DNA from: an uncultured Collinsella sp.
GTDB lineage: Bacteria > Actinomycetota > Coriobacteriia > Coriobacteriales > Coriobacteriaceae
Reading direction: 5' to 3'
NCBI GenBank assembly: GCA_934655835.1
Contig: CAKUHM010000104.1
Coordinates: forward strand, 1-5,492
DNA length: 5,492 bases
This document shows positions 1-5,467 of the stretch, piece by piece (position 1 is the first letter of the stretch; every line of letters begins with the position of its first letter). A model generated the notes under the pieces. That model saw nothing but the letters and a program-made list of their open reading frames with translations. It did no database searches and was not told where the DNA came from. Position numbers and translations under genes: made by a program.

Positions 1-695
1 GAGCTGTCCTGCGTTTCGCCCGACTGTGCCTGCTGATCCTGCGACTGCGCGTTGCCATTTGCATCGCTTTCGGTCGTGCGCGATGACAGAATCGGGTCGG
101 GGCGTGCGCCCAAACCCTCGCCGGCAGTGGTGATGAGGATGGCGCCGGCGCAGGCGATGACCGCAACGATCGCAATAGCGACCGAGAAGACGATGACCTT
201 CTTTTGCGTTTGGCTGCGCTCTGCCGCGGCCTTGGCGCGCAAGCTGTTGGGGGCAACGCGGGCCGTGGTCGCGCGTCCCGCAACCTGACGCATCTCCTGT
301 GTGGTCGCGGCGCCGCCTAGGTGCTCGTTGGCATTGGACTCGACGGGTTCATAGGCGCCGGCGGGGTAGTCGACGGCGGCGTGCGTTCCTTTGATAGCCT
401 CGGCGCTGGCGGAGATAAAGTGGCGATAGATCTGCGAGGACACGACGGTGATGACCGAGCTCACGGCGGCACCGATCACCGAGCCGGCGATGCCAATCTT
501 GGAGGCAAGTGCAACGCTTGTGGCCGCAGCTGCAGCACCGGCGATGATCTGAGGAATGGAGATGTCGTCAAACAGGCCTTTTTTGGGCGCGATGGCCATG
601 GTCTGGCCGATGGAATGGTTCTCGTGAACGCCGTTGTTGAGTGCGGCGGGAGTCATGACGCGCGTGCGCGGCGCATCGGTGTACTTGGTCGTCAT
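1..695 (-). CDS. Hypothetical membrane protein, C-terminally cut off by the window edge
   Basis: The frame is open for 231 codons from ATG 695-693 to the left edge with no stop, so the C-terminus is missing. A good Shine-Dalgarno (GGGAGGA, minus strand, 708-702) lies 6 nt before this ATG and fixes the start. Residues 1-45 are polar. Residues 47-90 form a long Ala/Gly/Ser/Val-rich hydrophobic stretch, perhaps two helices split at Lys66 with glycine-zipper-like spacing. Residues 91-165 are hydrophilic, with many Ala, Thr and basic residues. A clear membrane helix follows at about 167-190 (begins KVIVFSVAIAIV). From residue 193 the tail is Ser/Gln/Asp/Asn-rich low-complexity sequence, typical of an exported linker or domain. 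There is no N-terminal signal peptide. I do not recognise a named family, although the Ala/Gly-rich segment recalls hypothetical membrane proteins common in Actinobacteria (memory only). It is transcribed divergently from nadE, which gives no strong functional clue. That it is a real gene is well supported; its function is unknown. Confidence 0.85.
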   Translation of the reverse strand, partial: MTTKYTDAPRTRVMTPAALNNGVHENHSIGQTMAIAPKKGLFDDISIPQIIAGAAAAATSVALASKIGIAGSVIGAAVSSVITVVSSQIYRHFISASAEAIKGTHAAVDYPAGAYEPVESNANEHLGGAATTQEMRQVAGRATTARVAPNSLRAKAAAERSQTQKKVIVFSVAIAIVAVIACAGAILITTAGEGLGARPDPILSSRTTESDANGNAQSQDQQAQSGETQDS

Positions 696-701
696 ACGGG
701 G

Positions 702-708
702 TCCTCCC
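702..708 (-). promoter_or_regulatory. Shine-Dalgarno of the membrane-protein gene
   Basis: Read on the minus strand this is GGGAGGA, followed by 6 nt and then ATG at 695-693. It is a near-consensus ribosome binding site. It decides the start codon of a gene whose 3' end lies outside the window. Confidence 0.75.
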
Positions 709-844
709 GGTGTAAATCTGCTTCGTTTCATGCAGCCATCAGGGTACCCATTCAATGTGAAACGCATATGTCGTTTGTCAGATACCATCAAGTTATCAAT
801 AGCTCACCAAATCGGTGGGATGCGGTCGAGCGTGGCGATTGAAC

Positions 845-850
845 TACAAT
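845..850 (+). promoter_or_regulatory. Candidate -10 element for nadE
   Basis: TACAAT matches the sigma-70-type -10 consensus at 5 of 6 positions and would give a leader of roughly 45 nt before the nadE ATG. No convincing -35 hexamer sits 16-18 nt upstream, so the call rests on the -10 and its position. The 8-mer CTACAATG recurs at 5358-5365. Confidence 0.35.
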
Positions 851-888
851 GGGACTTGCTGATTATGTTTAGAACGGCGGCTACGCAC

Positions 889-893
889 GGGAG
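889..893 (+). promoter_or_regulatory. Shine-Dalgarno deciding the nadE start
   Basis: GGGAG lies 7 nt before ATG 901. The alternative in-frame ATGs at 634 and 865 have no comparable site. Starting at 901 also gives a protein whose catalytic residues fall where the family places them (Glu52, Lys121). Confidence 0.7.
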
Positions 894-900
894 CGTTTTT

Positions 901-2880
901 ATGGATCTTCACCTTTTTCAGTCTGATGGCTTTTTGCGTGTTGCGGCGGCCTCGCCGCGAATTCGCGTGGCCGATGTCGAGGGCAATGCCGAGGTGGCAC
1001 TGACGGCTGTTCGCGAGGCTTCCGAGCGCGGCGTTCGTGCACTCGTGCTGCCCGAGCTTAACCTGACCGGCTATACCGCGGCGGATCTGTTCCATAACCG
1101 CACGCTACTGCATGCTTGCGAGGCGGCGCTTGTGCGCATCCTCGATGAGACTCGCGAGCTGCCGATCGTCTTTACGGTCGGTCTTCCCGTTGCGGTGGCC
1201 GAGAACATCTACAACTGCGCCGCCGTGTGCTGCGCGGGCGAGCTTTTGGGCCTGACGGCCAAGAAGTATCTGCCCAATTATGGCGAGTTCTACGAGCGCC
1301 GCTGGTTTGCTCCGGCACCTGCAGATCCCATGTGGATTGAATTTGCCGGCCAGGGTCTGGTCCCGTTGAGTTCGGGGCTTATCTACCGTTGCTGTGATGA
1401 GGGTGCCGAGGACCTGGTGCTGGGCGTTGAGATCTGCGAGGACCTGTGGGTGCCGGCGCCCCCTTCGACCGAGATGGCGCTTGCCGGTGCGACGGTGATT
1501 CTCAACCCGTCGGCCTCGGACGAGATTATCGGCAAGGCGGATTACCGCCGCAGCCTTATCTCCAATCAGAGCGCGCGCCTGTACTGCGCCTATGCCTACG
1601 CGGACGCGAGCGAGGGCGAGTCCACGACCGACATGGTCTTTGCGGGTGAGAACCTCGTCTACGAAAACGGCTCGAAGCTCGCCGCCACCAAACTGCTTAC
1701 CTGCGATATGGCCATCGCCGATGTCGATCTTGACCGTCTGGTTGCCGAGCGCCGCCGCTCGACGACGTGGACGCGCGCGGACGATGCGCCGGAGGCCACG
1801 GCCGTTGAATTTTCGTTTGGGGGCGTGCTCTCCGAGGCTCCCGTCCTGCGCAACGCCTGCGACATCGACCGTGTCTTCCCCCGCGCACCCTTTGTGCCAG
1901 CTGACCATGGCGACCTGGCCGAGCGTTGCGAGACTATCCTCGACCTGCAGACCGCCGGCCTCAAGACCCGCCTTGCCCATACGGGTACCAAGGCTGCAGT
2001 CATCGGCCTTTCGGGTGGCTTGGACTCCACGCTGGCACTGCTTGTGACCGTGCGCGCCTTCGATGCGCTGGGGCTGCCGCGCACGGGTATCACGGCGGTC
2101 TCCATGCCAGGTTTTGGCACGACGCATCGCACCAAGTCCAATGCCGAATCGCTCGCTCGCGACCTGGGCGTGAGCTTCCGTGAGGTCTCGATTCACGCGG
2201 CTGTGGAGCAACACTTCAAGGACATCGAGCACGACCCGACGGTCCAAGACGTGACCTACGAGAACAGCCAGGCGCGCGAGCGCACGCAGATTCTGATGGA
2301 TCTGGCCAACCAAGCCGGCGGCTTTGTCATCGGCACGGGCGACCTCAGCGAGCTGGCGCTCGGCTGGGCCACCTACAACGGTGACCATATGAGCATGTAT
2401 GCCGTCAACGCGAGCGTGCCCAAGACGCTTGTGCGCCATCTGGTGCGCTATGCTGCCGATGTCTTTGGCGGTCGCATCGCCGCCACACTGCTCGACATCC
2501 TCGACACGCCGGTGTCGCCCGAGCTCTTGCCCCCGACGGGTGATGGCGAGATCGCTCAGAAAACCGAGGATCTGGTGGGTCCGTACGAGCTGCACGACTA
2601 TTTCCTCTATTACCTGCTGCGCTTTGGCTTTGAGCCGGGCAAGATCTACCGCATGGCGCTCAAGAGCTTTGAGGGCGTCTACGACGAGGCCACCATCCAC
2701 ACGTGGCTGCGCACGTTCTATCGTCGCTTCTTCGCTCAGCAGTTTAAGCGCAGCTGCCTGCCCGACGGTCCCAAGGTGGGCTCGGTCACGCTCAGCCCGC
2801 GCGGCGATTGGCGCATGCCGAGCGACGCCAGCTCGCGTCTGTGGCTCGCGCAGATCGACGCGCTGCGCCCAGTCGACTAA
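901..2880 (+). CDS. nadE: Glutamine-dependent NAD+ synthetase (EC 6.3.5.1)
   Basis: This 659-residue cytosolic enzyme makes NAD+ from deamido-NAD+, ATP and glutamine, the last step of NAD biosynthesis. The N-terminal half (about 1-290) is a nitrilase-type glutaminase domain that releases ammonia. Its Glu-Lys-Cys triad is visible as Glu52 (LPELNLTGY), Lys121 ([14 protein letters not shown]) and Cys179 (GVEICEDLW), close to the positions known for the Mycobacterium tuberculosis enzyme. The C-terminal synthetase domain (about 340-659) has the ATP-pyrophosphatase P-loop SGGLDS at 371-376, IGTGDLSE at 477-484 and the downstream [13 protein letters not shown] stretch. Length and domain order fit the long, glutamine-using NadE form, not the short ammonia-only form. 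No frameshift or missing catalytic residue is seen. The gene is probably transcribed alone: it diverges from the upstream gene and is followed by an intrinsic terminator 89 nt after the stop. Confidence 0.96.
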   Translation: MDLHLFQSDGFLRVAAASPRIRVADVEGNAEVALTAVREASERGVRALVLPELNLTGYTAADLFHNRTLLHACEAALVRILDETRELPIVFTVGLPVAVAENIYNCAAVCCAGELLGLTAKKYLPNYGEFYERRWFAPAPADPMWIEFAGQGLVPLSSGLIYRCCDEGAEDLVLGVEICEDLWVPAPPSTEMALAGATVILNPSASDEIIGKADYRRSLISNQSARLYCAYAYADASEGESTTDMVFAGENLVYENGSKLAATKLLTCDMAIADVDLDRLVAERRRSTTWTRADDAPEATAVEFSFGGVLSEAPVLRNACDIDRVFPRAPFVPADHGDLAERCETILDLQTAGLKTRLAHTGTKAAVIGLSGGLDSTLALLVTVRAFDALGLPRTGITAVSMPGFGTTHRTKSNAESLARDLGVSFREVSIHAAVEQHFKDIEHDPTVQDVTYENSQARERTQILMDLANQAGGFVIGTGDLSELALGWATYNGDHMSMYAVNASVPKTLVRHLVRYAADVFGGRIAATLLDILDTPVSPELLPPTGDGEIAQKTEDLVGPYELHDYFLYYLLRFGFEPGKIYRMALKSFEGVYDEATIHTWLRTFYRRFFAQQFKRSCLPDGPKVGSVTLSPRGDWRMPSDASSRLWLAQIDALRPVD

Positions 2881-2939
2881 CACTGCGCCCCGATTGGCTC
2901 AGGTTGGCTAAATTGAACCAAAACAGGGGATTCTAGCGT

Positions 2940-2945
2940 TACACT
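2940..2945 (+). promoter_or_regulatory. Weak candidate -10 for the aminotransferase gene
   Basis: TACACT matches the -10 consensus at 4 of 6 positions and lies upstream of the terminator hairpin at 2970. TTGAAC at 2913-2918 is -35-like but 21 nt away, which is too far. Two TTGGCT hexamers (2894-2899 and 2904-2909) repeat with a 10-bp period just upstream. Only 18 nt separate the terminator from ATG 3020, so a promoter for that gene has to lie in or above this region. The exact element is uncertain. Confidence 0.25.
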
Positions 2946-2969
2946 TTTGCAATCTGATGGCCCGTATCG

Positions 2970-3001
2970 CGCGGCGCTCTGGTCGGAGCGCCGCGTTTTT
3001 T
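2970..3001 (+). terminator. Intrinsic terminator between nadE and the aminotransferase gene, possibly a leader attenuator
   Basis: A perfect 10-bp GC-rich stem (2970-2979 with 2986-2995), a 6-nt loop TGGTCG and six T's (2996-3001) make a textbook Rho-independent terminator. It can end nadE transcripts 90-120 nt past the stop codon. The T-run stops 18 nt before the next ATG and 6 nt before its Shine-Dalgarno. RNA for the downstream gene therefore probably passes through it. The hairpin plus T-run is bracketed exactly by two copies of GTATCG (2964-2969 and 3002-3007). Confidence 0.85.
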
Positions 3002-3007
3002 GTATCG

Positions 3008-3015
3008 AAAGGTGG
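3008..3015 (+). promoter_or_regulatory. Shine-Dalgarno deciding the aminotransferase start
   Basis: AAAGGTGG lies 4 nt before ATG 3020. An in-frame ATG at 2957 precedes the terminator hairpin and would translate through it into a non-conserved Arg/Ser-rich stretch. It has no ribosome binding site, so 3020 is preferred. Confidence 0.65.
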
Positions 3016-3019
3016 CACC

Positions 3020-4183
3020 ATGCAGGCATCGCAGCGTCTCGACCGCTTTGGCGCGGAGGTTTTCGCCTCGCTCAACAACAAGCTTCTTGCGCTTAAGGCC
3101 CAGGGCAAGACCATTTACAACATGAGCGTGGGCACGCCCGACTTTAAGCCGTACGACCACGTGGTCGAGGCGCTGACCCAGGCCGCCCAGGACCCCGAGA
3201 TGTGGAAGTACGCCCTGCGCGACCTGCCCGAGCTCAAGCAGGCCGTGTGCGATTACTACGAGCGCCGCTTTGGCGTTTCGGGCATTACGCCGTCCATGGT
3301 GCAGTCGTGCAACGGCACGCAGGAGGGCGTGGGCCACTTGGGTCTGGCGCTGCTCGACCCGGGTGATACGATTCTGGTGCCCGATCCGTGCTACCCGGTC
3401 TTTGAGGCGGGTGCCAAGATTGCCGATGCCAAGCTCGAGTACTACCCGCTGGTCGCCGAGCACAACTACCTGCCCTACGTGGCGGGCATCGATCCTGAGG
3501 TCGCCGACCGCGCCAAGTACATGATCGTGTCGCTGCCCGCCAACCCGGTTGGCTCGGTGGGCACGCCCGAGGTTTACGAGGAGATCATCGCCTTCGCCCG
3601 CGAGCACGACCTGTTGATCGTCCACGACAACGCCTACTCGGACATCGTGTTCGACGGCGAGCCGGGCGGCAGTTTCTTGCAGTATCCTGGAGCGCTCGAG
3701 GTGGGCGTGGAGTTCTTCTCGCTCTCCAAGTCGTTTAACGTTACCGGCGCCCGCATCGGCTTCTTGGTCGGTCGCGAGGATGTGGTCTCGGCCTTTGCCA
3801 AGCTGCGCAGCCAGATTGACTTTGGCATGTTCTTCCCGATTCAGAAGGCGGCTATTGCCTGCCTGAACGGTCCGCGCGATGAGGTCGAGGCGCAGCGCCT
3901 GAAGTATCAGGAGCGCCGCGATGCCCTGTGCGACGGTCTTGAGGGCTTGGGCTGGGAGCGCCCCAACGCGCATGGCTCCATGTTCGTGTGGGCCAAGCTT
4001 CCCGGTGGCCGCACCGACTCGATGGCGTTTTGCGAGGAGCTCATGGAGAAGGCCGGTGTCGTCGTGACGCCGGGTGCGAGCTTTGGTCCTTCGGGCGAGG
4101 GGCACGTGCGCATGGCGCTGGTGTTGCCGCCCGACCAGATTGCGCTGGCAGTCGAGGCTATTCGTGAAGCGGGCCTGTATTAG
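3020..4183 (+). CDS. Class I/II PLP-dependent aminotransferase, LL-diaminopimelate aminotransferase-like
   Basis: This 387-residue cytosolic protein is a fold-type I aminotransferase that transfers an amino group between an amino acid and a 2-oxo acid through pyridoxal phosphate. Visible family landmarks are the N-terminal GTPDFKP substrate loop (38-44), the GTQEG cofactor loop (99-103), PANPVG with Asn175 (a variant of the usual NNPTG), and Asp203 and Tyr206 in VHDNAYSDI. The Schiff-base lysine is Lys237 in SLSKSFNVTGARIGF, and a likely carboxylate-binding Arg364 sits in HVRMALV. Length is typical and all core residues are present. The SLSKSFNVTGARIGF region resembles the DapL/MtnE-like branch, so lysine/diaminopimelate synthesis or methionine salvage are possible, as are aromatic or alanine transamination. 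Substrate cannot be fixed from sequence alone, so no symbol is given. It lies 139 nt after nadE behind a terminator and 200 nt before ldh, and is probably its own unit. No clear terminator follows the stop. Confidence 0.92.
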   Translation: MQASQRLDRFGAEVFASLNNKLLALKAQGKTIYNMSVGTPDFKPYDHVVEALTQAAQDPEMWKYALRDLPELKQAVCDYYERRFGVSGITPSMVQSCNGTQEGVGHLGLALLDPGDTILVPDPCYPVFEAGAKIADAKLEYYPLVAEHNYLPYVAGIDPEVADRAKYMIVSLPANPVGSVGTPEVYEEIIAFAREHDLLIVHDNAYSDIVFDGEPGGSFLQYPGALEVGVEFFSLSKSFNVTGARIGFLVGREDVVSAFAKLRSQIDFGMFFPIQKAAIACLNGPRDEVEAQRLKYQERRDALCDGLEGLGWERPNAHGSMFVWAKLPGGRTDSMAFCEELMEKAGVVVTPGASFGPSGEGHVRMALVLPPDQIALAVEAIREAGLY

Positions 4184-4229
4184 GAATTCGTTTTTGTGAG
4201 TCAATAGCTCGAAACCGATTTCGTGCAGT

Positions 4230-4235
4230 TATTAT
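4230..4235 (+). promoter_or_regulatory. Candidate -10 element for ldh
   Basis: TATTAT (5 of 6 to TATAAT) lies in the most AT-rich part of the gap and would give a leader of about 140 nt containing the 4328-4357 hairpin. CATAAT at 4290-4295 is an equal alternative that would give a leader of about 80 nt. Neither has a convincing -35. Confidence 0.3.
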
Positions 4236-4327
4236 ACGAATTCTGCAAACATTTTCGGCAAACGGTCGATTTTTGGCTGCGAATAGGAGCATAATCAAAG
4301 TCCCGATTGGATGTATTGGGATTACGG

Positions 4328-4357
4328 CAAGCCGCTCGGGTCGCCCTGGGCGGTTTG
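4328..4357 (+). promoter_or_regulatory. Leader hairpin upstream of ldh
   Basis: CAAGCCGC (4328-4335) pairs with GCGGTTTG (4350-4357), 8 bp with one G-U. Inside it, GGG (4338-4340) pairs with CCC (4344-4346) around a TCG loop, separated by a small asymmetric internal loop. The 3' side runs into TTTGTTTG, giving it a loosely terminator-like look. It ends 15 nt before the GGGAG Shine-Dalgarno at 4373-4377. It could stabilise the mRNA 5' end or attenuate transcription; the sequence alone does not decide. Confidence 0.4.
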
Positions 4358-4383
4358 TTTGTGGAGAGAGATGGGAGTTTGTA

Positions 4384-5334
4384 ATGGTTAACGAGAAGAA
4401 GGTCGCTATTGTCGGCTGCGGTTTCGTCGGTTCGTCTTCGGCGTTCGCACTGATGCAGAGTGGTCTGTTCTCCGAGATGGTCCTCATCGATGTGGACAAG
4501 AACCGCGCCGAGGGCGAGGCCCTGGACATCGCGCACGGCATGACGTTTGCCGAGCCGATGAAGATCTACGCCGGCGATTACTCTGATGTCGCCGACGCCG
4601 CTATGATCGTCGTCACCGCTGGCGCTGCCCAGAAGCCCGGCGAGACCCGCCTAGACCTGGTCAACAAGAACGTCAACATCTTTAAGTCCATCATCCCCGA
4701 GATTAAGAAGTCCGGCTTTGACGGCATCCTGCTGATCGTCTCCAACCCGGTTGACGTTCTGACCTATGCCGCCATCAAGATGTCCGGCCTGCCCGAGGGC
4801 CACGTCATCGGTTCCGGCACCGTGCTCGACACTGGCCGTCTGCAGCAGATGCTCGGCGCACACGTCGAGGTCGACCCGCGCGACGTCCAGGCTTACGTCA
4901 TGGGTGAGCACGGCGACTCCGAGTTCGTCGCCTGGTCCAGCGCTCAGGTTGCCGGCGTGCCGCTGAGCACCTTCTGCGAGCTTCACGGCCATCTGGAGCA
5001 CGAGGCTGCCGAGAAGCGTATCGCCGAGGACGTCAAGAACTCCGCCTACACCATCATCGAGAAGAAGCACGCCACCTACTATGGCGTCGCCATGGCCGTT
5101 AAGCGTATCTGCACCGCTGTCATGCGTGACGAGCAGACCGTGCTGCCCGTATCCTCGCTCATGGTGGGCGAGTATGGCCTGTCCGATCTGGCCATCTCCA
5201 TGCCGACCGTCGTCGGTCGCGACGGCGTTGTCTGCCGCGTCCCCGTGCCGCTGAACGAGTCCGAGCAGAGCGAGCTTACCGCTTCTGCAAAGGCCCTCAA
5301 GGACATCATCGACAGCGTCGATTTCTCCTGCTAA
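4384..5334 (+). CDS. ldh: L-lactate dehydrogenase (EC 1.1.1.27)
   Basis: This 316-residue cytosolic enzyme reduces pyruvate to L-lactate with NADH, regenerating NAD+ for glycolysis. The N-terminal Rossmann fold shows GCGFVG (11-16) and Asp36, the NAD-ribose-binding acid at the end of the second strand. The active-site loop AAQKPGETR carries Gln83 (Gln102 in LDH numbering), which favours pyruvate over oxaloacetate and so argues for LDH rather than malate dehydrogenase. It also carries Arg89 (Arg109). Asn121, Asp149, Arg152 (Arg171) and catalytic His176 (His195, in GEHGDSE) are present, as is Thr231 (Thr246). Positions equivalent to Arg173 and His188 of the Geobacillus stearothermophilus enzyme, which bind fructose-1,6-bisphosphate, are Gln154 and Gln169 here. 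ATG 4384 is chosen because GGGAG (4373-4377) precedes it by 6 nt and the GxGxxG motif then falls at the usual distance. An upstream in-frame ATG at 4273 would add 37 non-conserved residues. Codon use is strongly biased to C-ending and AAG/CTG codons, consistent with high expression. Confidence 0.95.
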   Translation: MVNEKKVAIVGCGFVGSSSAFALMQSGLFSEMVLIDVDKNRAEGEALDIAHGMTFAEPMKIYAGDYSDVADAAMIVVTAGAAQKPGETRLDLVNKNVNIFKSIIPEIKKSGFDGILLIVSNPVDVLTYAAIKMSGLPEGHVIGSGTVLDTGRLQQMLGAHVEVDPRDVQAYVMGEHGDSEFVAWSSAQVAGVPLSTFCELHGHLEHEAAEKRIAEDVKNSAYTIIEKKHATYYGVAMAVKRICTAVMRDEQTVLPVSSLMVGEYGLSDLAISMPTVVGRDGVVCRVPVPLNESEQSELTASAKALKDIIDSVDFSC

Positions 5335-5365
5335 ATCAAGCTCTTTTGGGCAACAGGCTACAATG

Positions 5366-5402
5366 AAAGGCGTCCGGGCCCCACGGCCCGGGCGCCTTTT
5401 TT
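5366..5402 (+). terminator. Intrinsic terminator of ldh
   Basis: A 12-bp GC-rich stem pairs 5369-5380 with 5385-5396 (one G-U pair at 5373/5392), with a CCAC tetraloop. It is extended by AAA/TTT and ends in six T's (5397-5402). It lies 31 nt after the ldh stop and is a strong Rho-independent terminator. The last two T's are shared with the left arm of the palindrome at 5401-5467. Confidence 0.93.
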
Positions 5403-5467
5403 GGTGCATTGGGGTCAGGTTTGTCTACACCATGTTGGTGCAAAGTAACCTGACCCCAATGCACCAA
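5401..5467. repeat. Perfect 21-bp inverted repeat with structured loop (REP/MITE-like palindrome)
   Basis: Positions 5401-5421 are the exact reverse complement of 5447-5467, separated by 25 nt. The arms begin TTGGTGCATTGGGG and contain the core GGGGTCAGG/CCTGACCCC. Inside the loop CACCA (5428-5432) pairs with TGGTG (5436-5440) around TGT, leaving a 6-by-6 internal loop. TTGGTGCA of the left arm is repeated in the loop at 5435-5442, so the right arm's TGCACCAA (5460-5467) could pair with either copy. The shape (long stem, internal bulge, small tip) and the GGGGTCAGG-type core resemble palindromes linked to REP-associated (Y1/IS200-like) transposases. No transposase is in the window, so this assignment is inference; the inverted repeat itself is certain. 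In RNA it would also make a second, very stable hairpin behind the ldh terminator. Confidence 0.8.

Larger units (their letters stand above)
696..900. other. Divergent intergenic region between the membrane-protein gene and nadE
   Basis: This 205-nt gap must hold promoters for both divergent genes. For the minus-strand gene the best pair I can find is weak: TTGATG (791-786) and TATGCG (768-763) with a 17-nt spacer. It overlaps a small dyad, AAACG at 760-764 and CGTTT at 772-776. A possible hairpin lies at 803-819 (CTCACC/GGTGGG, one G-U pair, 5-nt loop). For nadE, a TACAAT hexamer lies at 845-850. Upstream in-frame ATGs for nadE exist at 634 and 865, but they lack the ribosome binding site seen before 901. 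Using 634 would also put the nadE start inside the divergent gene. Confidence 0.5.
4184..4383 (+). other. Intergenic region and 5' leader of ldh
   Basis: The first half is noticeably AT-richer than the genes. It holds two -10-like hexamers, TATTAT (4230-4235) and CATAAT (4290-4295), each 5 of 6 to consensus but without a good -35 at standard spacing. GAATTCGT (4184-4191) recurs inverted as ACGAATTC (4236-4243), which may be chance. The second half holds a hairpin at 4328-4357 just before the ribosome binding site. No clear terminator for the upstream aminotransferase gene is seen, so some read-through into ldh is possible. I found no full Rex-type dyad, although a TTGTGA half-site lies at 4194-4199. 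Confidence 0.5.

Noticed and set aside
52..842. Plus-strand open frames at 52-288 and 321-842
   Set aside because: They lie opposite the minus-strand membrane-protein gene, which has a good Shine-Dalgarno and plausible membrane helices. The plus-strand products look like antisense composition noise.
634..900. Extended nadE starts at ATG 634 or 865
   Set aside because: The 634 start overlaps the divergent gene's 5' end, and neither has a clear ribosome binding site. ATG 901 has one, and it places the catalytic residues at family positions.
1105..2883. 592-codon minus-strand open frame opposite nadE
   Set aside because: It lies antisense to a clearly conserved nadE. Its product is an Arg/Ala/Gly/His-rich composition artefact with no recognisable motif, which is common opposite GC-rich genes.
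2957..3019. Aminotransferase start at ATG 2957
   Set aside because: It would translate through the terminator hairpin and add 21 non-conserved residues, with no Shine-Dalgarno.
2939..4204. 421-codon minus-strand open frame opposite the aminotransferase
   Set aside because: It is a shadow of a conserved coding frame on the plus strand. It has no family motif and spans the terminator.
4194..4215. Possible Rex (NADH-responsive) operator upstream of ldh
   Set aside because: Only a TTGTGA half-site is present. The matching CACAA/TAACAA half at the expected spacing is missing, so redox control by Rex cannot be supported from sequence.
4184..4243. Inverted GAATTCGT/ACGAATTC pair as a regulatory or mobile-element end
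   Set aside because: It is 8 bp with 44 nt between the arms and no extension of pairing; likely chance built on two GAATTC palindromes.
4384..5334. Malate dehydrogenase as an alternative for ldh
   Set aside because: The specificity-loop residue is Gln83 (position 102), as in lactate dehydrogenases; malate dehydrogenases carry Arg there.
4651..5409. 252-codon minus-strand open frame opposite ldh, starting beyond its terminator
   Set aside because: It is a mirror of ldh codon bias, with low-complexity Asp/Gly/Val/Leu-rich sequence and no recognisable domain.
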